This document shows positions 1 through 5,816 of a stretch of 13,104 nt of DNA, in pieces. The notes beneath the pieces are model-generated. The model saw nothing but the letters and a program-made list of their open reading frames with translations, made no database searches and had not been told where the DNA came from. The stretch covers positions 1 to 13,104 of the forward strand of contig JAURXG010000002.1 in the NCBI GenBank assembly GCA_030654555.1, given 5' to 3'. How positions within the stretch are numbered: position 1 is the first letter of the stretch; each line of letters begins with the position of its first letter. The position numbers and the translations under genes were made by a program. The DNA is from Aquabacterium sp. Its GTDB lineage: Bacteria > Pseudomonadota > Gammaproteobacteria > Burkholderiales > Burkholderiaceae_C.

Positions 1-137
1 TTGCGCCAGCAAGTGCGTCGGCGGGGGACACGGAGTCAGCCGGTCACCCGGTGGCCTCGGCTTCGCGCTGACATCGGAATGCTGAACGACCGGTCTGCAG
101 GCATCACAAACGACAGCAACGAGCCGCCAGCCGCCTC

Positions 138-1361
138 TCAACTCAGCAGATCGAGCAGCGTGCGCGCGACCACCTTGGTCGCCCGTCGCAGGTCTTCTAG
201 CACCAGGTGCTCGTCGGCGCGCTTGGCATTGCTTTCCAGCACGGTGCGTGGGCCGGCGCCGTAGATCGCGGCCGGTATGCCGTGCGCACCGAACAGCCGC
301 ACGTCGGTGTAGAGCGGCGTGCCCGAGGTGGGAATCGGCTCGCCGAACACCGCCTCGCCATGCCGCTGCAGCGCCTGCACCAGCGGCGCGCTGGCGGGAT
401 TGGTCTTCAGCGAGTCGGCGCGCAGCAGGCGCTTGATGTCGACGGTGATGCCGGGGTAGCCGGCTGCCGCCTCGGCGATCACCCGGCGCACATCGGCTTC
501 CACCGTCGCCGGATCTTCCTCGGGGATCATGCGCCGGTCGAGCTTGAGCACCACCTTGCCCGGCACCACGTTGGTGTTGGTGCCGCCTTCGATGCGGCCC
601 ACGTTCAGGTACGGGTGGCTGATGCCCGCCACCCGCGAGGTGATGGCCTTGTAACGCAGGTTCTGAGCGTACAAGGCATTCAGGATGACCACCGCACCCT
701 GCAGCGCATCGACGCCGGTGTCGGGGATGGCGGCATGCGCCATCTTGCCGTGCACCGTCACCTCCATCTGCAGGCAGCCGTTGTGGGCGGTCACCACCTG
801 GTAGCTGAAGCCGGCGGCCAGCAGGAAATCGGGTTTGGTGAGCCCTTGCGCCAGCAGCCAGCCGGGACCCAGCTCGCCACCGAACTCCTCGTCGTAGGTG
901 AAGATCAGCTCGACGCCGCCCTTCAGCGGCAGGCCCAGCGATTCGAGTGCGCGCACCGCAAAGGTGTAGCTGGCGAAGTCGCTCTTGCTCACCGCCGACG
1001 CGCGGCCGTAGAGCTTGCCGTCGACCACCTCGCCGCCGTACGGGTCGTGCGTCCAGCCCTCGCCGGGCGGCACCACGTCGCCGTGGGCGTTCAGGCCGAT
1101 GACCCGGCCATCGCCATAACGCCGGCGCACGATCAGGTTGGTGATCGACTGCATGCCGTAGTCCAGCACCTGCTGCGTGGGCACGGCATGCTGCTCGGCC
1201 ACCAGGCCCATGGCCTGCAGCAGCGCCGCGGTGCGCTCGGCGTGCGGCGCGTTGTTGCCGGGCGGCGTGTCGGTGGGCACCTGCACCAAGGCCTGCAGGA
1301 AGCGCACTTCCTCGTCGAAGTGGGCGTCGATCCAGGCGTCGAGTTGGGGATAGGGCTTCAT
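138..1361 (-). CDS. M20 family metallohydrolase (ArgE/DapE-like), last gene of the left arm
   Basis: A 407-residue protein of the M20 zinc peptidase/deacylase family, which hydrolyses amide bonds of small molecules. The metal-site pattern is visible: H93 in NAHGDVVPPGEGW with the partner D95, a bridging acid probably D128, the acid pair E158-E159 in TYDEEFGGE, and a late His in ADEHLVLED. The loop that normally reads GRGxxDMKG here reads GRASAVSKSDFAS (residues 119-131), so this is a divergent subgroup. The ATG (1361) overlaps the stop of the upstream uraD-allC gene as ATGA, implying translational coupling and a role in the same pathway. It is the last gene of the minus-strand operon. Substrate cannot be read from sequence; a late ureide step (ureidoglycine or ureidoglycolate hydrolysis) is inference from context, and an acylated amino acid or dipeptide is equally open. 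Family call is firm, function is not. Confidence 0.85.
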   Translation of the reverse strand: MKPYPQLDAWIDAHFDEEVRFLQALVQVPTDTPPGNNAPHAERTAALLQAMGLVAEQHAVPTQQVLDYGMQSITNLIVRRRYGDGRVIGLNAHGDVVPPGEGWTHDPYGGEVVDGKLYGRASAVSKSDFASYTFAVRALESLGLPLKGGVELIFTYDEEFGGELGPGWLLAQGLTKPDFLLAAGFSYQVVTAHNGCLQMEVTVHGKMAHAAIPDTGVDALQGAVVILNALYAQNLRYKAITSRVAGISHPYLNVGRIEGGTNTNVVPGKVVLKLDRRMIPEEDPATVEADVRRVIAEAAAGYPGITVDIKRLLRADSLKTNPASAPLVQALQRHGEAVFGEPIPTSGTPLYTDVRLFGAHGIPAAIYGAGPRTVLESNAKRADEHLVLEDLRRATKVVARTLLDLLS

Positions 1362-3151
1362 GACGTGCCTGCGGCGAGTTGATCGAGCAGGTGCATGAAG
1401 GCCTGCACCGACAGCTCGATGTCGTGGTTGGTGCTCGATTCGAGCGGGTTGTGGCTGATGCCGGCATTCAGGCCGCGCACGAACAGCATCGCCTGCGGCA
1501 TCACCTCGTGCAGCTTCATCGCATCGTGGCCGGCGCCGCTGGGCATGCGGAACACGCTCAGCCCCTGCGCGCGCACGGCCGATTCCCAGCGCAGCTGCCA
1601 GGCCGCATCGCTGGGCGCGGCGGCGGCGCGCAGCGTTTCTTCGAGGCTGAAGCCCAGGCCGCGGCGCTGGCAGATCGCCGCCAGCGCGGCGCGCACGTCG
1701 TCGGCACAGGCGTCGCGCGCGGCATCGGTGGTGGCGCGGATGTCCAGGCTGAAGCGCACCCGCCCCGGCACCACGTTGATCGAGCCGCCCGGCACCTCCA
1801 ACTGGCCCATGGTGCCCACCACGTCGCTCACGCTGGCCGCGCGCTGCTCGAGGTAGAGCGCCAGTTCGGCGGCGCCCAGCGCGGCATCGCGGCGCCGGCC
1901 CATCGGCGTGGTGCCGGCGTGGCTGGCCATGCCGGTGATCTCGGCCAGGTAGCGCACGCTGCCGTTGATCGAGGTGACCACGCCCAGCGGCAGGTCCAGC
2001 TCGGCGAGCACCGGTCCCTGCTCGATGTGCACCTCGACGAAGCCGAGGTACTGCGCCGCATCGCGCTGCAACGCCGTGATGTCGCTCATCTCGCCCGTCA
2101 GGCCGGCGGCGCGCATCGCGTCGCGCATCGCCACGCCGTCGGCATCCACCTGGTCCAGCCAGGCCGGGTTGAACTGGCCCACCAGCGCGCCCGAGCCGAG
2201 GAAGGTGGCCTTGTAACGCTGGCCCTCCTCTTCGGCGAAGCCCACCACTTCGATGCCGAAGGGCAGGCGCCGGCCTTGCCTTGCCAGCGCGCGCACGCAG
2301 GCCATCGGCACGAAGATGCCGAGCCGGCCGTCATACTTGCCGCCGTTGCGCACGGTGTCGTAGTGGCTGCCGGTGAGCAGCCGTCTGGCCGACGGATCGC
2401 TGCCGTGATAGACGCCGACCACGTTGCCCACCGCGTCGAGGCGCACCTCGTCGAAGCCGGCATCGGTCATCCACGCCTGCAACTGCCGGGCGCAGGCCTG
2501 GTGCGCCTCGGTGAGGTAGGTCACCGTCAGCTGGCCCTGCTCCTTGAAGCCGGCGTCGCTGTGTTCGGCCAGGGCCTCGGCCCAGTCCCACACCTGGTTG
2601 CCGAGTTCAGGCTGCACACCGAACTTGTCGGCCAAGCGGATCTCGGCGATGCGGTGGATGTTGCGCAGCGCCTCGTCACGCTCGACGTCGACCGGGTGCG
2701 CCAGCCGCCGCGCGAAGGTGGCGATGATCTCGGCCTTGCCCAAGCCCAGCCCGCGCGGGCCGCGCACCGCCAGGATGAACGGGAAATCGAAACGCGCGTT
2801 GTAGTCGGCGTTGAGCTGCTGGATGCGCGCGAACTCGGCCGGCGTGCAGTCGGTGAGGCCGGCCCTGCCCTGCTCGTGGGTGGATTCGGCGGTCAGCGTC
2901 TGGCTCACCATCGCCTTGCCCGCCAGCTCGGGGTGGGCACGGATCAGCGCGAGCTGGGCCTCCACGCCGGCCTCGCGCACGACCTGCACCATCGCCTGTT
3001 TCAGTGCGGCCAGTGTGGCAAAGGGCCGCACCGCCGCCGCGCGCGCGGCGATCCACGGTGAGTGCTCGTAGGTGCCCTCGAGCAGGCGGGTGAACTCGTC
3101 GGCCGAGGCGGCGTTGAGCTGGTTCAGGGTCAGCAGGGTCAAGGGGTTCAC
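1358..3151 (-). CDS. uraD: Bifunctional OHCU decarboxylase / allantoate amidohydrolase (UraD-AllC fusion)
   Basis: A 597-residue fusion. Residues 1-178 are UraD, which decarboxylates OHCU to S-allantoin: YEHSPWIA (28-35), the catalytic-type H73 in HPELAGK, E93-Q94 in the STHEQGRAGL stretch, and LNADYNARFDFPF (113-125). Residues about 185-597 are a dimetal amidohydrolase of the AllC/hydantoinase-like M20 group, which releases ammonia and CO2 from allantoate: H263 in GSHYDT, D274 in GGKYDG, E308/E309 in FAEEEGQR, H375 in VHIEQGP, and H567 in SHNPLES. The chosen start is GTG at 3151, whose GTGA overlaps the puuE stop. The frame stays open 53 codons further upstream, but that stretch is low-quality sequence antisense to the puuE reading and lacks UraD similarity. 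A fusion of this order is a known protein family (OHCU decarboxylase/allantoate amidohydrolase). The fused activities are not consecutive: allantoinase acts between them. Confidence 0.93.
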   Translation of the reverse strand: MNPLTLLTLNQLNAASADEFTRLLEGTYEHSPWIAARAAAVRPFATLAALKQAMVQVVREAGVEAQLALIRAHPELAGKAMVSQTLTAESTHEQGRAGLTDCTPAEFARIQQLNADYNARFDFPFILAVRGPRGLGLGKAEIIATFARRLAHPVDVERDEALRNIHRIAEIRLADKFGVQPELGNQVWDWAEALAEHSDAGFKEQGQLTVTYLTEAHQACARQLQAWMTDAGFDEVRLDAVGNVVGVYHGSDPSARRLLTGSHYDTVRNGGKYDGRLGIFVPMACVRALARQGRRLPFGIEVVGFAEEEGQRYKATFLGSGALVGQFNPAWLDQVDADGVAMRDAMRAAGLTGEMSDITALQRDAAQYLGFVEVHIEQGPVLAELDLPLGVVTSINGSVRYLAEITGMASHAGTTPMGRRRDAALGAAELALYLEQRAASVSDVVGTMGQLEVPGGSINVVPGRVRFSLDIRATTDAARDACADDVRAALAAICQRRGLGFSLEETLRAAAAPSDAAWQLRWESAVRAQGLSVFRMPSGAGHDAMKLHEVMPQAMLFVRGLNAGISHNPLESSTNHDIELSVQAFMHLLDQLAAGTS

Positions 3152-4101
3152 TCCCACACGAAGGCGGTGTTGGCGTCGAAGGGATGCGTGGCCTGCCAGT
3201 GCCGCGCGATGTCGATGCGGCGCGTGATCCACACCCGCTCGTGCGACTGCACATGGTCGAGGAAGCGCTGCAGCGCACGCAGGCGCCCGGGCCGGCCGAG
3301 CAGGCGGCAATGCATGCCGATGCTCATCATGCCGGGGCGCTCATCGCCCTCGGCGTAGTGCACGTCGAAGGCGTCGCGCAGGTACTCGAAGAACTCGTCG
3401 CCATGGCTGAAGCCCTGCGGCAGCGCGAAGCGCATGTCGTTGCAGTCCAGCGTGTAGGGCACCACCAGGTGCGGTGCCAGGGCGCCATCGGTCTTGCGCA
3501 CCTGCAGCCAGAACGGCAGGTCGTCGCCGTAGTAGTCGCTGTCGTAGGCCAGGCCGCCATGGTCGGCCACCAGCCGGCGGGTGTTGGGGCTGTCGCGGCC
3601 GGTGTACCAGCCCAGCGGCCGCTCGCCGGTCAACCGCTCGATGAGCGTCATGCCGCGCTGCAGGTGCTCACGCTCGACGGCCTCGTCCAGCCCCTGGTAG
3701 TGGATCCAGCGCCAGCCGTGGCAGGCGATCTCGTGGCCCAGCTCGACGAAGGCGGCGGTCACCTCGGGGCAGCGCTCCAAGGCCATGGCCACGCCGAACA
3801 CGGTGAGCGGCAGGCCGCGGCGTTCGAACTCGCGCAGGATGCGCCACACGCCCACCCGTGCGCCGTACTCGTAGACGCCCTCCATGCTGAGGTGGCGCGC
3901 GGCAAAGGCCGGTGGGTTGAACAGCTCGGAGAGGAACTGCTCGCTGCCGGCATCCCCGTGCAGCACCGAGTTCTCGCCGCCCTCCTCGTAGTTGAGGACG
4001 AACTGCACGGCCACCCGGGCCTGGCCCGGCCAGCGGGCGTGCGGCGGGTGGCGGCCGTGGCCCCGCAGGTCTCGTGGGTAGCGCGGTGCAGGTGGGTTCA
4101 T
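3148..4101 (-). CDS. puuE: Allantoinase PuuE, polysaccharide-deacetylase fold
   Basis: A 317-residue cofactor-independent allantoinase of the NodB/polysaccharide deacetylase superfamily, opening the allantoin ring to allantoate in the cytosol. Family hallmarks are YPRDLRGHGRHPPHARWPG (8-26), QFVLNYEEGGENS (33-45), the GVWRILREFERRGLPLTVFG block (84-103), and HEIACHGWRWIHYQ (123-136). Length matches characterised PuuE proteins (just over 300 residues). The ATG at 4101 is preferred to an in-frame TTG four codons upstream because it places the conserved YPRDL block at the expected distance from the N-terminus. It follows the GntR gene by 25 bases, and its TGA stop overlaps the GTG start of the uraD-allC gene. 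It supplies the missing reaction between the two halves of that fusion. PuuE is unrelated to the metal-dependent allantoinase AllB, which is not seen here. Confidence 0.95.
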   Translation of the reverse strand: MNPPAPRYPRDLRGHGRHPPHARWPGQARVAVQFVLNYEEGGENSVLHGDAGSEQFLSELFNPPAFAARHLSMEGVYEYGARVGVWRILREFERRGLPLTVFGVAMALERCPEVTAAFVELGHEIACHGWRWIHYQGLDEAVEREHLQRGMTLIERLTGERPLGWYTGRDSPNTRRLVADHGGLAYDSDYYGDDLPFWLQVRKTDGALAPHLVVPYTLDCNDMRFALPQGFSHGDEFFEYLRDAFDVHYAEGDERPGMMSIGMHCRLLGRPGRLRALQRFLDHVQSHERVWITRRIDIARHWQATHPFDANTAFVWE

Positions 4102-4126
4102 GGTCGTGGGCAATGGCAGGTGGATT

Positions 4127-4924
4127 TCAAGCGCGAGGCCGCAGCGCGGCGGCCAGGTCGGTGGTGCGCGGGTCGAGCTGCAGGTAACGCTGCACGCTGG
4201 CCAGGTGCTGCGCCATCAGGCGGGTGGCGGCGCGGGCGTCGCGCCGCTCGATCGCGTCGACGATCTGCACATGCTCGGCCTGCGAGTGGCCGGCCGAGTG
4301 CGACGACTGGTACATCAGCGCGATCAGCGACGAGCGGCTGAGCAGGTCGGCCAGCAGCCGCGCCAGCACCTCGTTGCCCAGCAGCCGGGCCAGCACCACG
4401 TGGAAGTCGGCCAGCAGCCGCGTGCGGCCCGGCACGTCGCTGCGGGCCACCGCCGCCTGCTCGTCGTGCAGGTGCGCGCGCAATTCGGCGATCTGCGCCG
4501 CGGTGATGCCGGCGCAGAGCTGGCGCACCATCGCGCTCTCGATCATCACGCGCACCTCGAACACCTGGCGCGCCTCGTCGACGCTGGGCATCGCGACGAA
4601 GGCACCACGCGCCGGCTGCAGCGTCACCAGCCGGTCGCGGCTGAGCTGGTTGAGCGCCTGGCGCACGATGGTGCGCGAAACCTTGAACAGATCGGCGATC
4701 TTCTGCTCGGCCAGCTTGGTGCCGGGCATCAGTCGCCGCTCGACGATGGCCGTGGTGATCGACTCGACGATGCGCTCGGTGGCACCGGACACCGCCACCT
4801 CGGCGCCACCAGCGGCCGCCGGCAGGGCGCGGCGGGCCCGGGCCGGCGCAGCGGCGGCCGGTGCCGCCGGTGCGGGTGGTGATCGACGGCGGGTTGAGGC
4901 GGGGGCGGGCAAGGTCGAGGGCAA
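4127..4924 (-). CDS. GntR-family regulator with FCD ligand domain, probable purine/ureide regulator
   Basis: A transcription factor of the FadR/FCD branch of GntR. The winged helix is clear: TERIVESITTAIVERRLMPGTKLAEQKIADLF, then KVSRTIVRQALNQLSRDRLVTLQPARGAFV. The C-terminal FCD domain shows the expected metal/ligand histidines in DFHVVLARLLGN, EHVQIVDAI and MAQHLASVQRY. It heads the left arm, 25 bases before puuE, and diverges from uraH across a perfect palindrome. A GntR protein (HpxS) is known to regulate purine genes in Klebsiella, so a local role is reasonable inference. The start is unresolved: TTG 4924 is listed; TTG 4912 and GTG 4798 also fit; in-frame GTG 4981 lies inside the operator and is unlikely. 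An ATG at 4952 lies in another frame with excellent codon usage down to about 4860, so a single-base frameshift near the 5' end is possible. No good ribosome binding site distinguishes the options. Confidence 0.85.
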   Translation of the reverse strand: MPSTLPAPASTRRRSPPAPAAPAAAAPARARRALPAAAGGAEVAVSGATERIVESITTAIVERRLMPGTKLAEQKIADLFKVSRTIVRQALNQLSRDRLVTLQPARGAFVAMPSVDEARQVFEVRVMIESAMVRQLCAGITAAQIAELRAHLHDEQAAVARSDVPGRTRLLADFHVVLARLLGNEVLARLLADLLSRSSLIALMYQSSHSAGHSQAEHVQIVDAIERRDARAATRLMAQHLASVQRYLQLDPRTTDLAAALRPRA

Positions 4925-4954
4925 CGAGCGGGTCGGACCGGTGCGGCGCCATGA

Positions 4955-4982
4955 TTGACGCCGCCGGCAAAGTGTATACACT
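4955..4982 (+). promoter_or_regulatory. Candidate sigma70 promoter for uraH
   Basis: TTGACG (4955-4960) and TACACT (4977-4982) are separated by 16 bases, a fair sigma70 pair. The -10 element sits inside the operator palindrome at 4969-4984, which suits repression by a bound regulator. The start site would fall near 4990, about 70 bases before the uraH ATG. This is reading by eye, without experimental support. Confidence 0.45.
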
Positions 4983-4984
4983 TT
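4969..4984. promoter_or_regulatory. Operator palindrome in the gntR-uraH divergent promoter
   Basis: AAAGTGTATACACTTT is a perfect 16-base palindrome centred on GTATAC, AT-rich in a GC-rich setting and lying between two divergent genes, one encoding a GntR/FCD protein. GntR-family dimers bind such short palindromes. The 14-base core plus right arm, GTGTATACACTTTT, recurs exactly before puuD. Binding by the adjacent regulator is inference. Confidence 0.75.
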
Positions 4985-4998
4985 TGTCGACTGCGCAA
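4971..4998 (-). promoter_or_regulatory. Candidate sigma70 promoter for gntR-puuE-uraD/allC-M20
   Basis: Read on the minus strand, TTGCGC (4998-4993) and TACACT (4976-4971) are again 16 bases apart. This -10 also lies within the palindrome, so the two divergent promoters share one operator nearly symmetrically. Transcription would start near 4963, leaving a very short leader before the possible ATG at 4952 or about 39 bases before TTG 4924. Confidence 0.4.
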
Positions 4999-5060
4999 GC
5001 CTCGACGGACGCGCCCGACCACCCTCCGCAGGCCGCGTGCCTGCCCCGCAAGGACGCACG

Positions 5061-5417
5061 ATGGGACACCTCAGCACGCATGTGCTCGACACGATGAACG
5101 GCTGCCCGGCCGCCGGCATGCGGGTGACGCTGCAGCGCATCGACGACGCCGGCGCGCACACGCTCAAGGCGCTGACGCTGAACGCCGACGGCCGCAACCC
5201 GGACGGCCCGCTGCTCGATGCCGCCGGCATGGCGGTGGGGCGCTACCGGCTGCTGTTCGAGGTGGCGCCCTATTTCCGTGCGCGCGGCGTGGTGCTGCCC
5301 GAGCCTGCCTTCCTCGACCTGGTGCAGCTCGACTTCGGCATCGCCGACGCCGCCGGCCACTACCACGTGCCGCTGCTGGTCAGCCCCTGGAGCTACAGCA
5401 CCTACCGCGGTAGCTGA
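5061..5417 (+). CDS. uraH: 5-hydroxyisourate hydrolase (transthyretin-like)
   Basis: A 118-residue HIU hydrolase that converts 5-hydroxyisourate, the product of urate oxidation, to OHCU. It carries the N-terminal block MGHLSTHVLDT with catalytic-type H7, the central Arg-containing stretch DGRNPDGPLL, HYHVPLLVSPWSYSTY near the end, and the diagnostic C-terminal tetrapeptide YRGS, cut to YRGS plus stop. Length is typical of a cytosolic tetramer and there is no signal peptide. The ATG at 5061 is preceded by AAGGA at 5050-5054, a good ribosome binding site, which decides it over an in-frame GTG at 5037. It is first gene of the right arm, under the shared operator, opposite the regulator. It acts between PuuD (same arm) and the UraD domain (opposite arm), so both arms must be co-expressed for flux. 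Confidence 0.95.
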   Translation: MGHLSTHVLDTMNGCPAAGMRVTLQRIDDAGAHTLKALTLNADGRNPDGPLLDAAGMAVGRYRLLFEVAPYFRARGVVLPEPAFLDLVQLDFGIADAAGHYHVPLLVSPWSYSTYRGS

Positions 5418-5424
5418 GGCCGCG

Positions 5425-5450
5425 CAGGCAAGCCCGGAAGGGCTTGCCTG
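5425..5450 (+). repeat. Hairpin 1 of repeat unit 1, GGAA (GNRA) tetraloop
   Basis: An 11-base perfect stem beginning CAGGCAAGCCC, then loop GGAA, then the complementary arm ending TTGCCTG. As plus-strand RNA the loop is a GNRA-type tetraloop; as minus-strand RNA it would be UUCC. This suggests it functions, if at all, in the transcript leaving uraH. No U-run follows, so it is not a classical intrinsic terminator. Confidence 0.8.
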
Positions 5451-5462
5451 GCTGCCGAAGGG

Positions 5463-5485
5463 CTGGCCGCGCTACCAGCGGCCAG
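5463..5485 (+). repeat. Hairpin 2 of repeat unit 1
   Basis: CTGGCCGC and GCGGCCAG form a perfect 8-base stem around the 7-base loop GCTACCA. In unit 2 (5540-5562) the 3' arm reads GCGACCAG, leaving one C-A mismatch, so this hairpin is not conserved as strictly as hairpin 1. Confidence 0.65.
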
Positions 5486-5501
5486 GCTGTCAAAGGCCGC
5501 G

Positions 5502-5527
5502 CATGCAAGCCCGGAAGGGCTTGCATG
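5502..5527 (+). repeat. Hairpin 1 of repeat unit 2, with compensatory base pair
   Basis: Same 11-base stem and GGAA loop as in unit 1, except that the G-C pair formed by unit positions 10 and 31 is replaced by T-A (5504 with 5525). Both halves changed, so the stem stays perfect. Three of the five differences between units lie elsewhere. Confidence 0.8.
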
Positions 5528-5648
5528 GCTGCCGAAGGACTGGCCGCGCTACCAGCGACCAGACTGTCAAAGGCCGCGCAGGCATGCCGCTTGCATGCAG
5601 GTTGCCAAGCCCGCACCGGGTAAGCACGGATGATCCGACTTGGTGCAG

Positions 5649-5662
5649 GTGTATACACTTTT
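5649..5662. promoter_or_regulatory. Second operator copy upstream of puuD
   Basis: GTGTATACACTTTT repeats exactly the 14 bases found at 4972-4985 in the gntR-uraH promoter; the 10-base palindrome GTGTATACAC is intact, while the left flank (AG instead of AA) breaks the outer symmetry. It suggests puuD and the genes after it have their own promoter under the same regulator. I see no convincing -35 element here. Confidence 0.7.
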
Positions 5663-5730
5663 TGCACGTCGCCGCGGAGCCCGCAGGCCCCGGCCCACCG
5701 GCCGGCCCCCCAGCGGTTGCGACGTCCACG

Positions 5731-5800
5731 CCTCACAGAGCCCGCTGTGGTGAGGAGAAGCATCCCCCGCGTCCGCACCGGATGCGGGCGGCGCTTCTCC
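5731..5800 (+). promoter_or_regulatory. Structured leader of puuD
   Basis: CCTCAC (5731-5736) pairs with GTGAGG (5750-5755). Next, GGAGAAGC (5754-5761) pairs perfectly with GCTTCTCC (5793-5800), enclosing further pairings: CCCGC (5766-5770) with GCGGG (5784-5788), or alternatively GCATCC (5760-5765) with GGATGC (5780-5785). The two outer helices compete for 5754-5755. The structure ends 16 bases before the puuD ATG, which has only a weak ribosome binding site. A cis-regulatory RNA is possible; the class is not identified. Confidence 0.45.
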
Positions 5801-5816
5801 AACCTGTGAGTGCACG

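Larger units (their letters stand above)
5418..5588 (+). repeat. 77-base tandem repeat, two full units and a decayed third
   Basis: The unit starts GGCCGCGCA directly after the uraH stop. Unit 1 is 5418-5494 and unit 2 is 5495-5571, with 5 differences in 77 positions (unit positions 10, 31, 45, 64, 69). A third copy starts at 5572, matches for about 11-14 bases, then decays. Each full unit holds two inverted repeats, listed separately. The unit length is not a multiple of three, so it is not coding. It resembles an intergenic REP-like element, but I do not recognise a named family. Confidence 0.9.

Noticed and set aside
1..264. Plus-strand open frame at the left edge
   Set aside because: Low-complexity Arg/Ser-rich translation, partly antisense to the M20 gene, with no domain or start signal.
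1379..3061. Long plus-strand open frame opposite the uraD-allC gene
   Set aside because: Composition is rich in His, Arg, Ala and Gly with no recognisable domain; the minus-strand frame encodes two clear enzyme domains. It is a by-product of high GC.
3152..3310. 53-residue N-terminal extension of the UraD-AllC fusion
   Set aside because: It overlaps the puuE 3' end out of frame, is Arg/Ala/His rich and lacks similarity to UraD. The GTG at 3151, overlapping the puuE stop, is a better start.
4979..4981. GTG inside the operator as start of gntR
   Set aside because: It lies within the palindrome and the likely -10 element of the divergent promoter, so it would be upstream of or at the transcription start.
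5425..5527. Repeat hairpins considered as rho-independent terminators
   Set aside because: No T-run follows either stem, and there are two similar copies in tandem. Attenuation or processing remains possible, so they are listed as repeats.
5418..5588. Direct repeats considered as a CRISPR array
   Set aside because: Units are contiguous with no spacers, 77 bases long, and internally palindromic; no cas genes are nearby.
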